This document shows positions 1-8,377 of a stretch of DNA of 64,000 bases, in pieces. The notes under the pieces were generated by a model that was given only the letters and a program-made list of their open reading frames with translations, made no database searches and was not told where the DNA came from. Every line of letters begins with the position of its first letter. Positions within the stretch are counted from its first letter, which is position 1. The DNA comes from Alphaproteobacteria bacterium (GTDB lineage Bacteria; Pseudomonadota; Alphaproteobacteria; Rhodobacterales; Rhodobacteraceae), in the NCBI GenBank assembly GCA_030429105.1, contig JAUIDE010000001.1, positions 84,935 through 148,934 on the forward strand, written 5' to 3'. The translations under genes were made by a program, and so were the position numbers.

Positions 1-69
1 GCCGTGGAGCGCGGTGAAGGCGCCGAAGCGCTTCTCCACCCGGTCGAGCGCGATGAGCGGCGCGTTCAT
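1..69 (-). CDS. ABC transporter ATP-binding protein, PotA-like (5' end only)
   Basis: Only the first 23 codons are in the window; the gene runs off the left edge. The N-terminus (MNAPLIALDRVEKRFGAF) is the usual first strand of a spermidine/putrescine-type ABC ATPase, before the Walker A loop. The ATG overlaps the stop of the upstream permease gene (ATGA, 66-69), so it is the third transporter gene in the operon Rieske oxygenase-permease-permease-ATPase. It would energise import of a cationic or zwitterionic solute. The family call rests on 23 residues plus the operon context, and the substrate cannot be told from this. Confidence 0.75.
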   Translation of the reverse strand, partial: MNAPLIALDRVEKRFGAFTALHG

Positions 70-875
70 ATCCAGCCCTCGTCGCCAGCGCCCCGCCGCG
101 CGCGGCGGCGGAACCATTCCGCCGCGATGAGGAGGAGTAGAGAGAAGAGGAGGAGGAGGAAGCCGAGCGCCATCACACTCGGCAGCTTCGCGGTGAAGCG
201 GAGCTGGCTCCAGATATAGACAGGCAGGGTCGCGTCCGACCCGGTGAGGAAAAAGGCGATGATGAACTCGTCCAGCGAGAGGGTGAAGGAGATGAGAAGG
301 CTCGCCACGATCCCCGGCGCAACGAGCGGGAGCGTGACGCGGAAAAATGTGCCGACGCGGGTCTCCCCGAGGTCGAGCGACGCCTCTTCAAGGCTCTGGT
401 CGAGCGCGAGGAAGGCGGAGGAGAGGATGGCGACGGCGAAGGGCGTGCAGATGAGGACGTGGCCGAGCGCGACTGTCCACAGCGAGAGCGGCATGCCGAG
501 CTGCACCAGCACGATGAGGAGCGCGACCGCGATTATGATTTCCGGCAGAACCAGCGGCGCCATGATGAGGCCCATGATCGGCCGCTTGCCGGGAAAGCGG
601 CTCCGGGTCGCCGCCCGCGCCGCGCAGATGCCGAGCGCGGTGCTGATGAGCGCCGCCGCGACGCCGACCTTCAGGCTGTTCCAGACCGCGGCGTGAAGCG
701 CCGGCGTCTCCCAGAGCTGTGTGAAGGCGGCTGTGGTGAAGCCAGAGAGCGGGAAAGCGATGATCGCGCTGTCGTTGAAGGCGAAGAGCGGCAGGAGGAT
801 GACCGGGGCGTAGAGGAAGAGGAGATAGAGGAGGGCGTAGCCCCGAAGCCCCATGCTGCGCCCTGCCGCGCTCAT
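66..875 (-). CDS. ABC transporter permease, PotC-like (polyamine/opine type)
   Basis: A 269-residue inner-membrane permease of the binding-protein-dependent importer family. It has about six hydrophobic segments, starting with one at roughly residues 12-32, and an EAA-type cytoplasmic loop (EEASLDLGETRVGTFFRVTLP) that contacts the ATPase. The ATG at 875 gives the length expected for PotC-type subunits and overlaps the stop of the preceding permease (872-875); a longer upstream reading is an antiframe extension. It pairs with the PotB-like permease at 872-1804. No substrate-binding protein gene is visible, so it probably lies beyond the left edge or elsewhere. Confidence 0.88.
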   Translation of the reverse strand: MSAAGRSMGLRGYALLYLLFLYAPVILLPLFAFNDSAIIAFPLSGFTTAAFTQLWETPALHAAVWNSLKVGVAAALISTALGICAARAATRSRFPGKRPIMGLIMAPLVLPEIIIAVALLIVLVQLGMPLSLWTVALGHVLICTPFAVAILSSAFLALDQSLEEASLDLGETRVGTFFRVTLPLVAPGIVASLLISFTLSLDEFIIAFFLTGSDATLPVYIWSQLRFTAKLPSVMALGFLLLLFSLLLLIAAEWFRRRARRGAGDEGWI

Positions 876-1804
876 CGCGAAGCCCCGCCGATGCGCCGCC
901 CGACAAGGAGCAACATCAGGGAAATCGCAGCGACGATCGCCATAGAGGAAACGGAGAGCGCTGCGCCGAGCGGCGCGTCGTTCGCCTTGCCGAACTGCAC
1001 CTGAATGATGTTGGCGATCATCAACCCGTCCGACCCGCCGACGAGCCGCGGCGTCACATAATCCCCGACGGTGGGGATGAATACGATCAGAGCCGCCGCA
1101 AGCACGCCCGGCATTGCGAGCGGCAGCGTGACGCGGAAGAAACGGCGGAGCGGCCCGTCGCCGAGGTCTTCCGCCGCCTCGAGCAGGCTCCGGTCGATCC
1201 GGGAGAGGGCGACGTATATCGGAAGGATCGCGAAGGGCGCCCAAGCATGCGTCAGCGTCAGGATCACCGCATTGACGTCGTAGAGGATGAAGGTCAGCGG
1301 CTCTTCTATCAGCCCGAGCCAAATCAGCGCGCTGTTGAGGACGCCATTGTAGCCCAGGATCACCTTCCAGAGGAAAACGCGAAGTAGATAGCTCGTCCAG
1401 AACGGGATCGTGATGAGGAAGAGCCAAAGCGCGCGGTTCCGCTTCACATGGAAGGCGACGAAATAGGCGATGGGGAAGGCCAGGATCACCGTCAGCACCG
1501 TAACGATTCCGGAAATCGCCAGTGAGCGGAGCATGAGGAGGCGATAGAGCGGGTCCGTCCACGCCTCCCGATAGTTTGCGAGGGTGAAGGTCCTGTCGAT
1601 CTCCAGATAGTTCTGCGTCCAGAAGCTGAGGAGGAGGACGAGCGCGAGCGGGGCGGCGAGGAGGACGAGCGCGTAGAGGAAGGTCGGGCTGACGAGCAGG
1701 AGCCCTTGAGCCGCCTCGCCGCGGAGAGCGTTAGCGATCCGGCGTGAACGCCGCCGAGGGCTGATATAGGCCACCGGCGCCGCGCGCTCCTCCGCGGCGC
1801 TCAC
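872..1804 (-). CDS. ABC transporter permease, PotB-like (polyamine/opine type)
   Basis: A 310-residue permease with an N-terminal cytoplasmic stretch rich in Arg, a first membrane segment near residues 35-60 and an EAA loop near LLEAAEDLGDGPLRRFF. It is the partner of the PotC-like subunit downstream. The start is a GTG at 1804-1802 that overlaps the stop of the Rieske oxygenase gene (GTGA), so the transporter is translated as part of that operon. The coupling suggests that the imported solute is the substrate of the oxygenase, or a related quaternary amine; that is inference. Confidence 0.87.
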   Translation of the reverse strand: MSAAEERAAPVAYISPRRRSRRIANALRGEAAQGLLLVSPTFLYALVLLAAPLALVLLLSFWTQNYLEIDRTFTLANYREAWTDPLYRLLMLRSLAISGIVTVLTVILAFPIAYFVAFHVKRNRALWLFLITIPFWTSYLLRVFLWKVILGYNGVLNSALIWLGLIEEPLTFILYDVNAVILTLTHAWAPFAILPIYVALSRIDRSLLEAAEDLGDGPLRRFFRVTLPLAMPGVLAAALIVFIPTVGDYVTPRLVGGSDGLMIANIIQVQFGKANDAPLGAALSVSSMAIVAAISLMLLLVGRRIGGASR

Positions 1805-3018
1805 TCGACTCCGATCCTCTCGGTCGCCAGCCTCTCGTTCACGGCCGCCATATCCTCCGCCCTCGGCTCTTCATCAAGTGTGACGACGGGAAGAAGCGCG
1901 CGCAACTGGTCATGGTGGCTCTTCACCCCGTATTCGAGGTCGGAGAGGATCACGCCGTCATAGGCGCTCGATCTCGTCGCCTCGGCGGCCCAGATCGTGA
2001 GCTGCTTGTCCTCCTCGGCGGTGATCGCATCGATCCGGCCGGAGAGATACCGCGCGGCGCGCCATTCGCGGCTTTCGTCCGGCAGCCGGTAGGTCGCCCC
2101 GCGGACGCGGGATTCGCCTGCAGATACAGGGAATTCCTGATAGAAGTTCACACTGTCCGGATAGAAGCTCACTACGGCGTTCGGGAAAATCCCGATGTAT
2201 AGCCAAGCGCGGCGATGGCTTTCCGGCAGCCAGTCCGCCTCCGGCAGGATCTTCTTGTAGCGCTGCACGCTCCAGAGCCGCCCGGCGCCGGGGTTGAAGG
2301 TGGCGAAGGAGCGGGAGGTGCCGTCCACGAAGGGCTCGTCATAGTAATAGCGGCCGTAGAGCTCGTGTAGGCCCGGATGGGCCATGGCGACATGGTAGCC
2401 CTCGTTGTCCACATCCCGCACCGCTTTCCAGTTGACCGGCGCCGGGTCCGACCAGAAGGGTCCGTCGGTCGCGCCAAGGGTTTCCGGCTGGTAGGGCGCG
2501 ATCTCCTCCGCGTGCCGCGCCATGAGGTCGGCGACGGAGGGCTGCGGCCCGGGCGCGAAACGGACGAAGACGAAGCCATGCCAGATCTCCATTTCCAGCG
2601 GCTTCAGGCCCCATTCCACCGGATCCAGTTCGGGCAGGCTCCGCGGCTGCGCGACGCCTCGCAGCCGCCCCGTCAGGTCATAGGTCCAGCCGTGAAAGGG
2701 GCAGACGATGGCGCCGCTCACATTTCCGCGCTCCCCCGCCACGACGCGGGAGCCCCGATGGCGGCAAAGGTTGTGGAAGGCGCGAACCGCCCCGTCCCGC
2801 CCGCGGATCACGAGCCCGCGCTCCCCGGCGACGTCGAGCGTCATGAAGTCGCCGGGCTCCGGCATGTCGGCGACATGACAAACGATCTGCCAGTGGCGGC
2901 GGAAGAGGCGGTCCGTCTCCAGTTCGAGAAGGGCGTCGCTCGAATAAGTCCAGCCGGGAAGGCCGGACCGGTTCCAGCCGCGCGGCGTTTCGGTCGGGTT
3001 GGGTCTGGCTTCGCTCAT
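1801..3018 (-). CDS. Rieske [2Fe-2S] aromatic-ring-hydroxylating-type oxygenase, alpha subunit
   Basis: A 405-residue terminal oxygenase. The Rieske centre is C85-x-H87 and C106-x2-H109, and the mononuclear iron site lies in DVDNEGYHVAMAH (D204, H209, H214). The family includes choline monooxygenase, glycine betaine demethylase (GbcA) and stachydrine demethylase as well as true ring dioxygenases. No small beta subunit or ferredoxin reductase is adjacent, which fits the homomeric GbcA/CMO-like group. Because the next genes encode a polyamine/betaine-type importer, oxidative demethylation of a quaternary amine is the likeliest role, but the substrate is unproven. An operator-like palindrome lies just upstream (3035-3050). 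Confidence 0.88.
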   Translation of the reverse strand: MSEARPNPTETPRGWNRSGLPGWTYSSDALLELETDRLFRRHWQIVCHVADMPEPGDFMTLDVAGERGLVIRGRDGAVRAFHNLCRHRGSRVVAGERGNVSGAIVCPFHGWTYDLTGRLRGVAQPRSLPELDPVEWGLKPLEMEIWHGFVFVRFAPGPQPSVADLMARHAEEIAPYQPETLGATDGPFWSDPAPVNWKAVRDVDNEGYHVAMAHPGLHELYGRYYYDEPFVDGTSRSFATFNPGAGRLWSVQRYKKILPEADWLPESHRRAWLYIGIFPNAVVSFYPDSVNFYQEFPVSAGESRVRGATYRLPDESREWRAARYLSGRIDAITAEEDKQLTIWAAEATRSSAYDGVILSDLEYGVKSHHDQLRALLPVVTLDEEPRAEDMAAVNERLATERIGVE

Positions 3019-3034
3019 CTGGGCGTCTCAATTT

Positions 3035-3050
3035 ATCTGAACGCTCAAAT
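3035..3050 (-). promoter_or_regulatory. TetR-type operator-like palindrome in the Rieske gene leader
   Basis: A near-perfect inverted repeat, ATCTGA-ACGC-TCAAAT on the plus strand, lies 17-32 bases upstream of the Rieske oxygenase start. On the coding strand it contains TTGAGCGTTCAG, two changes away from the TTGAACGTTCAA form I associate with BetI/TetR-family repressors. The surrounding DNA is A+T-rich, as expected for a promoter. No regulator gene is adjacent, so the cognate repressor is unknown. Confidence 0.4.
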
Positions 3051-3190
3051 AAAAACACCAGCGCGCCAGCCAGCGCAAGGGCGAAGCGGGACTCTGCGAA
3101 GAACCCGATCCGCCGCGCATGCCGGCGGCGCCCCGATCTTCGGGATCAAGCATGTGCTTGACCGGCCGGGCATTCTTGCGCCATGCGATG

Positions 3191-4405
3191 TCACGCCGGT
3201 GGGGCAGGTCTTTGCGTCTTTCTTTCGTCCAAAGCCTGCGGCGCCGTCGCATGCGACGCGACTTCGGCCCCTTCGTCGTCGAGGCGGACTCGCGCCACGA
3301 AGGAGAAGCGCCGCCGCTGCGCAAGGATCGGTTTTTCAATGAAGTGCCAGGAAAAGGCGGCAAAAATTCCGATCGCCATCAGGCTAATCGTGAGATTGCC
3401 AAAATACCCAAGGCCGGGCGAGATGTGGACAACAAGCTGCTGAATAGGAAAGCCATAGAGGTAAATGCCATAGGAATAGTCTCCCTGCTTGAAGAGTTTG
3501 GGGAGCCAGATCCGACTGACGCCGAGATATGCCGTCAGATAAACGACCGCCGGGCCGTAGACGAGATTCATAAGCGGGTAGATAGTGGTTTCCGGCTCAA
3601 ACAGGCCGCCGACGACCAGGCAAACGGCGGCCGTCACCGCAAGGATCGGGGAATAGGGTATCCTGTCGCGGTACAAGAACACGGCTATTCCAAGAAGAAA
3701 GCCGACATAAAGACGAGAGACCTGCGAATGCAACACGCGATAGATCTTCTCGCCTATGAAGCCCTGGTTCAGCGTTCCGCCCGTCGCCGCGTCGTAACCT
3801 GCCAGAAACAGTCCGGCGGCGACGGTCGCCGCCCCAGCGGCAAGAACGAGGCCGGGCCGCCTCAACGTCCCGAAAATGATGAAGGCCGAAATGATGACGT
3901 AGCAGCCGATCTCGTGCGGGACTGTCCACAAGTTGATATTGACGATCCGCATCGGGTTTTCGACGAAAACTCCGGGCAGATAGAAATGAACGATCCCGAT
4001 CGAGTTGCTCAAATAGACCCAGAACTCACGAGCGGAGAAATACTCCGAAAGCGGCAGGACCGTCACGAGCGGGCCAAGCACCAGCGCGCACAAGATGACC
4101 TCGACGGAAAGCGCCGGCACAATCCGGAGGCCACGGTTTATCAGGAAGTTCTTGAGGCTGAGCCGCAGCGCGCTGCCGGTGATCAGGAACCCGCTGAGCG
4201 CAAAGAATGACGTCAAGAGCGCGTACTTGATCATCCAGAGCAGGGGAATGCTCCGCTCGTCGACTTCCGGCATCGCGATCGGGAGAACGTGGTAGGCTAC
4301 GATGCCGGTGGCGAGGAAGAGCCTGAGAAAGTCGAAGCCGTGACCGACGCCGCCGTTCTCGGCCAATCGGTCGCCTATCGTCGTTCGCCGCGTGGCTCGG
4401 TGCAT
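3191..4405 (-). CDS. Acyltransferase family 3 membrane protein (OafA/YrhL type)
   Basis: A 404-residue integral membrane acyltransferase. The N-terminal region has the family start (FDFLRLFLATGIVAYHVLP, with the conserved His), followed by about ten hydrophobic segments and the C-terminal YGIYLYGFPIQQ and FIEKP motifs. Such enzymes O-acetylate or otherwise acylate surface polysaccharides, lipids or glycans at the inner membrane. The ATG at 4405 was chosen because GGGGA stands 8 bases upstream; alternatives at 4420 and 4498 lack a ribosome site. Its base composition is clearly less G+C-rich than its neighbours, which suggests recent transfer. No glycan genes are adjacent, so the target is unknown. 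Confidence 0.85.
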   Translation of the reverse strand: MHRATRRTTIGDRLAENGGVGHGFDFLRLFLATGIVAYHVLPIAMPEVDERSIPLLWMIKYALLTSFFALSGFLITGSALRLSLKNFLINRGLRIVPALSVEVILCALVLGPLVTVLPLSEYFSAREFWVYLSNSIGIVHFYLPGVFVENPMRIVNINLWTVPHEIGCYVIISAFIIFGTLRRPGLVLAAGAATVAAGLFLAGYDAATGGTLNQGFIGEKIYRVLHSQVSRLYVGFLLGIAVFLYRDRIPYSPILAVTAAVCLVVGGLFEPETTIYPLMNLVYGPAVVYLTAYLGVSRIWLPKLFKQGDYSYGIYLYGFPIQQLVVHISPGLGYFGNLTISLMAIGIFAAFSWHFIEKPILAQRRRFSFVARVRLDDEGAEVASHATAPQALDERKTQRPAPPA

Positions 4406-4649
4406 CGTCCGGTTCCCCATCGATCTAAAGGCGGCTTCTTCGCGCACGATACATCTCGCCGGCTGCCAAACGATGAACCGACGAGGTTTTTGCGTCAAGG
4501 CGGCGGGGGCCGCCGGTGGCGTCGCGGTTGCTGTGGAGCGACACAGGGCGGCTGGAAAGAGCCGTCATGCCTTACGTCGGCAAACGAGATGCCGGCGAGA
4601 CATGCCGAAGCGAAGGTGGCGGGCCAAGCGTAAATCCGCGAAGCGCCTT
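4406..4649. other. Intergenic spacer with a Tat-like leader remnant
   Basis: No complete gene is visible between the acyltransferase and the enoyl-CoA hydratase. On the plus strand an ATG at 4473 opens with MNRRGFCVKAAGAAGGVAVA, which reads like a twin-arginine signal peptide. The frame then runs into low-complexity Arg-rich sequence and crosses into the antisense of the hydratase gene, with no recognisable mature domain and no Shine-Dalgarno. It may be the scar of a lost exported-protein gene, or chance. Confidence 0.3.
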
Positions 4650-5480
4650 TCAGGCCGCGGGGAGATCCGGGAAGAGCGCGCGCCGCTTCTGCGCCCTCGC
4701 AGCGATCGCCTCTTCAAGGTCGGCGGCGCGGAGCGTTCCGGCGTTCCATGTGGCGATCTGCTCCAGCCCGTCCGCGACGGAATGGTCAGCGGCGTAGACG
4801 AGGGACCTCTTCACGCCCGCGGCGGCGAGGGGCGATTTCGCCGAAATCTCCCCCGCCATGGCCAGCGCCGCCGCGACCGTCGCTTCGCGCCCGTCGTGGA
4901 GCGCGTTGAGAAGGCCCCAGCCCTTCGCTTCTTCCGCCGTGAAGCGACGACCGGTCAGGCAGAGTTCGCGCGCGATTCCCGGCGGGATCAACCGTGGCAG
5001 GCGCTGGAGCGTCCCGACATCGGCCGCCATGCCGATGTTGATTTCCTCGACGGCGAAGACGGCGTCCGCCGCAGCGATGCGGATATCCGCCGCCGTTACG
5101 AGATCAATCCCGCCTCCGACGCAGGCACCATGGATCGCGGCGATGACGGGAAAGCGCGCCGCCTCTAGCGCGGTGATCGAACGCTGGAGCTTCAGGATAA
5201 GGACGCGGAGCGCATAGGCGCCGCGGCCGGGCTCGCCCCCCGTCAGCTTCGTGATCTCCTCGAAGGCCGAGAGGTCCATTCCGGCGGTGAAGTGCCGCCC
5301 CTCTCCCGAGATCACCAGGGCGCGGCAGCCGCCGTCCGCCTCCAGCGCAGCGATGTGGGCGGGCAGTTCCTCCCAGAAATCCGGGCTCATGGCGTTGGCC
5401 TTCTCGGGCCTCGCCATGACGAGATGCGCGACCGCGCCGGCGAATTCCGCAGGCCGCTCAAGCCGGAAGAAGCCGCTCAC
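4650..5480 (-). CDS. Enoyl-CoA hydratase/isomerase (crotonase) family protein
   Basis: A 276-residue crotonase-fold protein. It carries the oxyanion-hole segments (FTAGMDLSAFEE and IHGACVGGGIDLVTAADIRIA) and the helix EEINIGMAADVGTLQRLP, in which catalytic acids normally sit. It would hydrate or isomerise an acyl-CoA in the cytoplasm. The MAADVGTLQRLP stretch resembles delta3,5-delta2,4-dienoyl-CoA isomerases more than plain hydratases. The start is taken as GTG at 5480, which overlaps the stop of the preceding gene (GTGA); the longer ATG reading from 5540 would overlap that gene by 64 bases. Confidence 0.85.
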   Translation of the reverse strand: MSGFFRLERPAEFAGAVAHLVMARPEKANAMSPDFWEELPAHIAALEADGGCRALVISGEGRHFTAGMDLSAFEEITKLTGGEPGRGAYALRVLILKLQRSITALEAARFPVIAAIHGACVGGGIDLVTAADIRIAAADAVFAVEEINIGMAADVGTLQRLPRLIPPGIARELCLTGRRFTAEEAKGWGLLNALHDGREATVAAALAMAGEISAKSPLAAAGVKRSLVYAADHSVADGLEQIATWNAGTLRAADLEEAIAARAQKRRALFPDLPAA

Positions 5481-6289
5481 GACGCCGCCCTTCGGCGAAG
5501 CCCCGGCGGCGGCGGATCGTTCGGCGCTCCCGCGAAGCATTGCGCGACCGCCATCCAGCGCGAAGCGTTCCGCCCGGACGAGCGGAGAGCGACATCGGCG
5601 ATGTTCCGCGTCTGCGCCACGACCTGCGCGAAGGCGACGGCGGAGCCTTCCACGCGCTCATCGGCGCGCGGCTCGCCCCATTCCCAGATCGCGCCGGAGG
5701 GGCCGGTAAGCCGGACGAACGGCGCAGGCTCCGGCGGCGTCTCGCCTCGGTTCTGGAACGTCCAGCCATAGGTCGCGACGCCGAGATGGCAGATGTTGCG
5801 CACCCGGTCCGCCTCCTCCCTCTCCAGCCCGAGGATGTCGAACACCTCCTGCCCGTGCGCCCAGGTTTCCATCTGCCTCGCCGTGATCATGGAGCGGGCG
5901 GACATGTCCGGCCCTGCCCATTTCAGGCGTCGTTTCGGGTCGACGTCGAGATAGGCGTCCGCCGTCCGCTCCGCCGTCTCGGCCCACGCGTCACGAAGCG
6001 CGGCGCCGCGGAGGCCGCCGAGCCCTTCGTCGAGCCAGATGTCCTGCGCCGCGATCATCGAGCGCCCCTCCGCGATGGCGGCGAAGACAGGGCCGAGGAA
6101 GGCGTCGAATTCGCCGTCCTCCTGCAGGCTCAGCTGCGCAGCGATGTTGAACATGTGGAGATGGCCCAGCACGTCCTCTATCGTCCAGCTCTTGAAGAGG
6201 GTCTCCGCCTTAAGCGCGTGGTCGTCGAGAGGAGCGAGGATCGCGGCGAGGGCGCGGGACTCGGCGCGGAAATCCTCCGCCTCCTGCAT
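5477..6289 (-). CDS. TIGR03084-family DinB-like protein
   Basis: A 270-residue soluble protein whose N-terminal half is a DinB/mycothiol-maleylpyruvate-isomerase-like helical bundle (WTIEDVLGHLHMFNIA, with His residues that bind metal in relatives) and whose C-terminal half resembles the TIGR03084 extension (GVATYGWTFQNRG). Members are uncharacterised metal-dependent proteins often found near acyl-CoA metabolism genes. The ATG at 6289 lies one base after the gcrA stop, and its stop is coupled to the crotonase gene, so the two probably act together. The reaction is unknown. Confidence 0.75.
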   Translation of the reverse strand: MQEAEDFRAESRALAAILAPLDDHALKAETLFKSWTIEDVLGHLHMFNIAAQLSLQEDGEFDAFLGPVFAAIAEGRSMIAAQDIWLDEGLGGLRGAALRDAWAETAERTADAYLDVDPKRRLKWAGPDMSARSMITARQMETWAHGQEVFDILGLEREEADRVRNICHLGVATYGWTFQNRGETPPEPAPFVRLTGPSGAIWEWGEPRADERVEGSAVAFAQVVAQTRNIADVALRSSGRNASRWMAVAQCFAGAPNDPPPPGLRRRAAS

Positions 6290-6290
6290 C

Positions 6291-6908
6291 TCAGCGGAAT
6301 CCGCCGGAGCGCACGCGGTTCCTGTCCCGGTCCCGGCGGGAGGACATGGGCTGGAAGGCGACGGCGACATGCGCTTCGCAATACGGTTTTCCAGGGTGGC
6401 AGGGCAGGCCGCAGAAGAAGAAATCGTCCGTCGCGGGGTCGCCGATCGGCCACTTGCAGGTCCGCTCGGTGAGTTCGAGCAAAGTGATGCGCCTCGCCTT
6501 CCGCTCCATCAGCGCCAGCGTCTCCGCCGTGCGCTGCGCGTCTTCGATCATCGCGGGCGTCGGCGGCGGCGGTTCGCGCCGGCCGGTCTGCGCAGCGGCG
6601 ACCGGCGCGGCCGCGGCGGCGGGGGCCCTGGCGACGACGGGTTCCGGCTCCGGTTCTGGCTCAGGCCCTGCGGCCTCCTCTGGCTCCGGCGCCGCGACGG
6701 CGGCAGGCGTCTCCTCCGGCTCTGGCGTCGCCTTGGCCTCGGCTTCGGCCTTGCCGCCCGCCGTGCGGTTCGAGAGACCGAGGCGATGAACCTTTCCGAT
6801 GACCGCATTGCGCGTGACGCCGCCGAGAGTCTTGGCGATCTGGCTCGCGCTCTGCCCCTCGTTCCACATGGATTTCAGCATCTCGACGCGCTCGTCGGTC
6901 CAGGACAT
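6291..6908 (-). CDS. gcrA: GcrA cell cycle regulator
   Basis: A 205-residue protein with the canonical alphaproteobacterial GcrA N-terminus (MSWTDERVEMLKSMWNEGQS) followed by a helix-turn-helix that binds DNA (SQIAKTLGGVTRNAVIGKVH), a long Ala/Pro/Glu-rich linker (about residues 55-125) and a C-terminal segment (CKWPIGDP...FFFCGLPCHPGKPYCEAH) that binds the primary sigma factor in Caulobacter. GcrA activates promoters that carry methylated GANTC sites and controls division genes. It stands upstream of two metabolic genes and may be co-transcribed with them. No ccrM methylase gene is in the window. Confidence 0.95.
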   Translation of the reverse strand: MSWTDERVEMLKSMWNEGQSASQIAKTLGGVTRNAVIGKVHRLGLSNRTAGGKAEAEAKATPEPEETPAAVAAPEPEEAAGPEPEPEPEPVVARAPAAAAAPVAAAQTGRREPPPPTPAMIEDAQRTAETLALMERKARRITLLELTERTCKWPIGDPATDDFFFCGLPCHPGKPYCEAHVAVAFQPMSSRRDRDRNRVRSGGFR

Positions 6909-7003
6909 GGCTCGCTCCGGTTGATCGCTTCGCCGGAGGGCCCGGCGGAAGGCGCGCATTCTAGCCGCGGGCGGCCGCGATGCAAGCACGCGGCGCGCTG
7001 CCC

Positions 7004-8377
7004 TCAGGCCCCGGTCAGCCCGGCCGCCGCGAAATCGAGCCGCCACGCCGCCAGCGCGCGACTGTCCCCGCCATAGACATAGGCGGCCCACGCGAGCGCT
7101 CTTCTCGCTTCGCGCGCCGCCTCCGCGTTGCGGCCTAGTTCGGAGAGCGCCAGCGCGCGCCAGCGGAGGGCGTGGGCGAGCCGCCAGTCCGCCCCGTGCC
7201 GGGCGAGGACGGGGATGGCCGGGTTGAGCGCGGCGAGCGCCTCGCCGGGTTCGCCCCGGCGCATCAGAACGGCGGCGAGATCGCCCCGAAGGTCGGCAAG
7301 GCGGAGCGAGTCTGGCCCTAGGCGGCGAAGAAGCAGCCTCTCCCCCTCCCGCAGCAACGCTGCAGCTTCCCCCTCCCGTCCGGCGAAGAAGGCGATGTGC
7401 CCGGCCTCCAGAATCGCGGCGGGGAGGCGGTGATCCTCCGGCCCGAAGGCTTCCGCCTCGCGGATCGCGCGGCGCGCCCAGACGAAGCGTTCCGCCGGTG
7501 CTTCCGCTGTCGCCGCGCGGGCGGCGAGGGCGGCATATGTTCCGTCGCGCGGCCCCGGCGGCCGTGTCGCCTTGCCTCGCGCGAGCGACGTGAATGCGGC
7601 GCGGGCGCTGCGGCGCGCCTCCGCCTCGTTCATGCCGGCGCGCATCGACGGGTCGTAGAGGACGCGCAGCATGAGGAGGTCGAAGGCTGTCGCCTTCACC
7701 TGCACATTGTCGTTGTTGAAGATCGAATCCTCGAGCCGCAGGATGTCGTTCGTCGGTCCCAGCGCCTGGGTCACTTCCTCCTCGATGCAGGCGCGGATTT
7801 CGTGCGGCGCGGCGTAAGCCGGCAGGAAGACGGTGATCGCCTCGAACCGCTCCAGACCGCGCCAGAAGGGCCGGCCCTCCGCCGCTGCGCTGCGGAACTC
7901 CCTCCAGCCGCCAGAGAAGGGCAGGAAGAAGCAGAGCGCATCCTCCGCCACGGCCGACATCTCGTCCGCCGGCGCGGTTCTTAGTGTGATCTCCCCTTCA
8001 TCGCCCTCAGCCAGCGCCAGATCGAGGCCCGGGGCGCCTGCACGCAGGCGGGCGATAAGATCGGCTGCGTAGGGCCGGTAGGCAGAGAGTTCCGGCCCCG
8101 CGAGGGCGACGCGCACCGGCCCCTCGAAGCGCAGCAGTCCTTCGTTCCGGTCGCCCCATTCGGTGACAAAGGCGAGTTCGAGGAAATCTTCCGTCAGGCT
8201 ATCGGCCGACCAGGCGCCGCCGCCCCGGCCGATCATCACGCCGTACTCCGGAAAGTCGGGTCGCGGGACGAGTTCGTACGGGCGCGTCCGCTCCGCTTCA
8301 CGGTAGATCGGGTCCGTATCCGGCCCCGCCGCGCAGCCCGCGAACGCGAGAAGGAGGAGCGCGGCGCGTCCGGTCAC
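7004..8377 (-). CDS. DUF2927-domain lipoprotein with TPR-like C-terminus
   Basis: A 457-residue exported protein. Residues 1-15 form a lipoprotein signal ending in the lipobox AFAGC. Residues of about 60-240 match the DUF2927 family of Rhodobacterales proteins, including the invariant-looking stretch CIEEEVTQALGPTNDILRLE and an Asp/Asn-rich FNNDN loop. The last 160 residues are Ala/Arg/Leu-rich helical repeats of TPR type. The function is not established; the E-E-x-T-Q-A-L-G segment suggests a protease-like or binding fold. The start is a GTG at 8377 that overlaps the GNAT stop (GTGA). Confidence 0.8.
   Translation of the reverse strand: MTGRAALLLLAFAGCAAGPDTDPIYREAERTRPYELVPRPDFPEYGVMIGRGGGAWSADSLTEDFLELAFVTEWGDRNEGLLRFEGPVRVALAGPELSAYRPYAADLIARLRAGAPGLDLALAEGDEGEITLRTAPADEMSAVAEDALCFFLPFSGGWREFRSAAAEGRPFWRGLERFEAITVFLPAYAAPHEIRACIEEEVTQALGPTNDILRLEDSIFNNDNVQVKATAFDLLMLRVLYDPSMRAGMNEAEARRSARAAFTSLARGKATRPPGPRDGTYAALAARAATAEAPAERFVWARRAIREAEAFGPEDHRLPAAILEAGHIAFFAGREGEAAALLREGERLLLRRLGPDSLRLADLRGDLAAVLMRRGEPGEALAALNPAIPVLARHGADWRLAHALRWRALALSELGRNAEAAREARRALAWAAYVYGGDSRALAAWRLDFAAAGLTGA

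Noticed and set aside
3119..4210. A 363-codon plus-strand frame opposite the acyltransferase
   Set aside because: The minus-strand product has the acyltransferase-3 motifs and membrane segments; the plus-strand product is charged and featureless.
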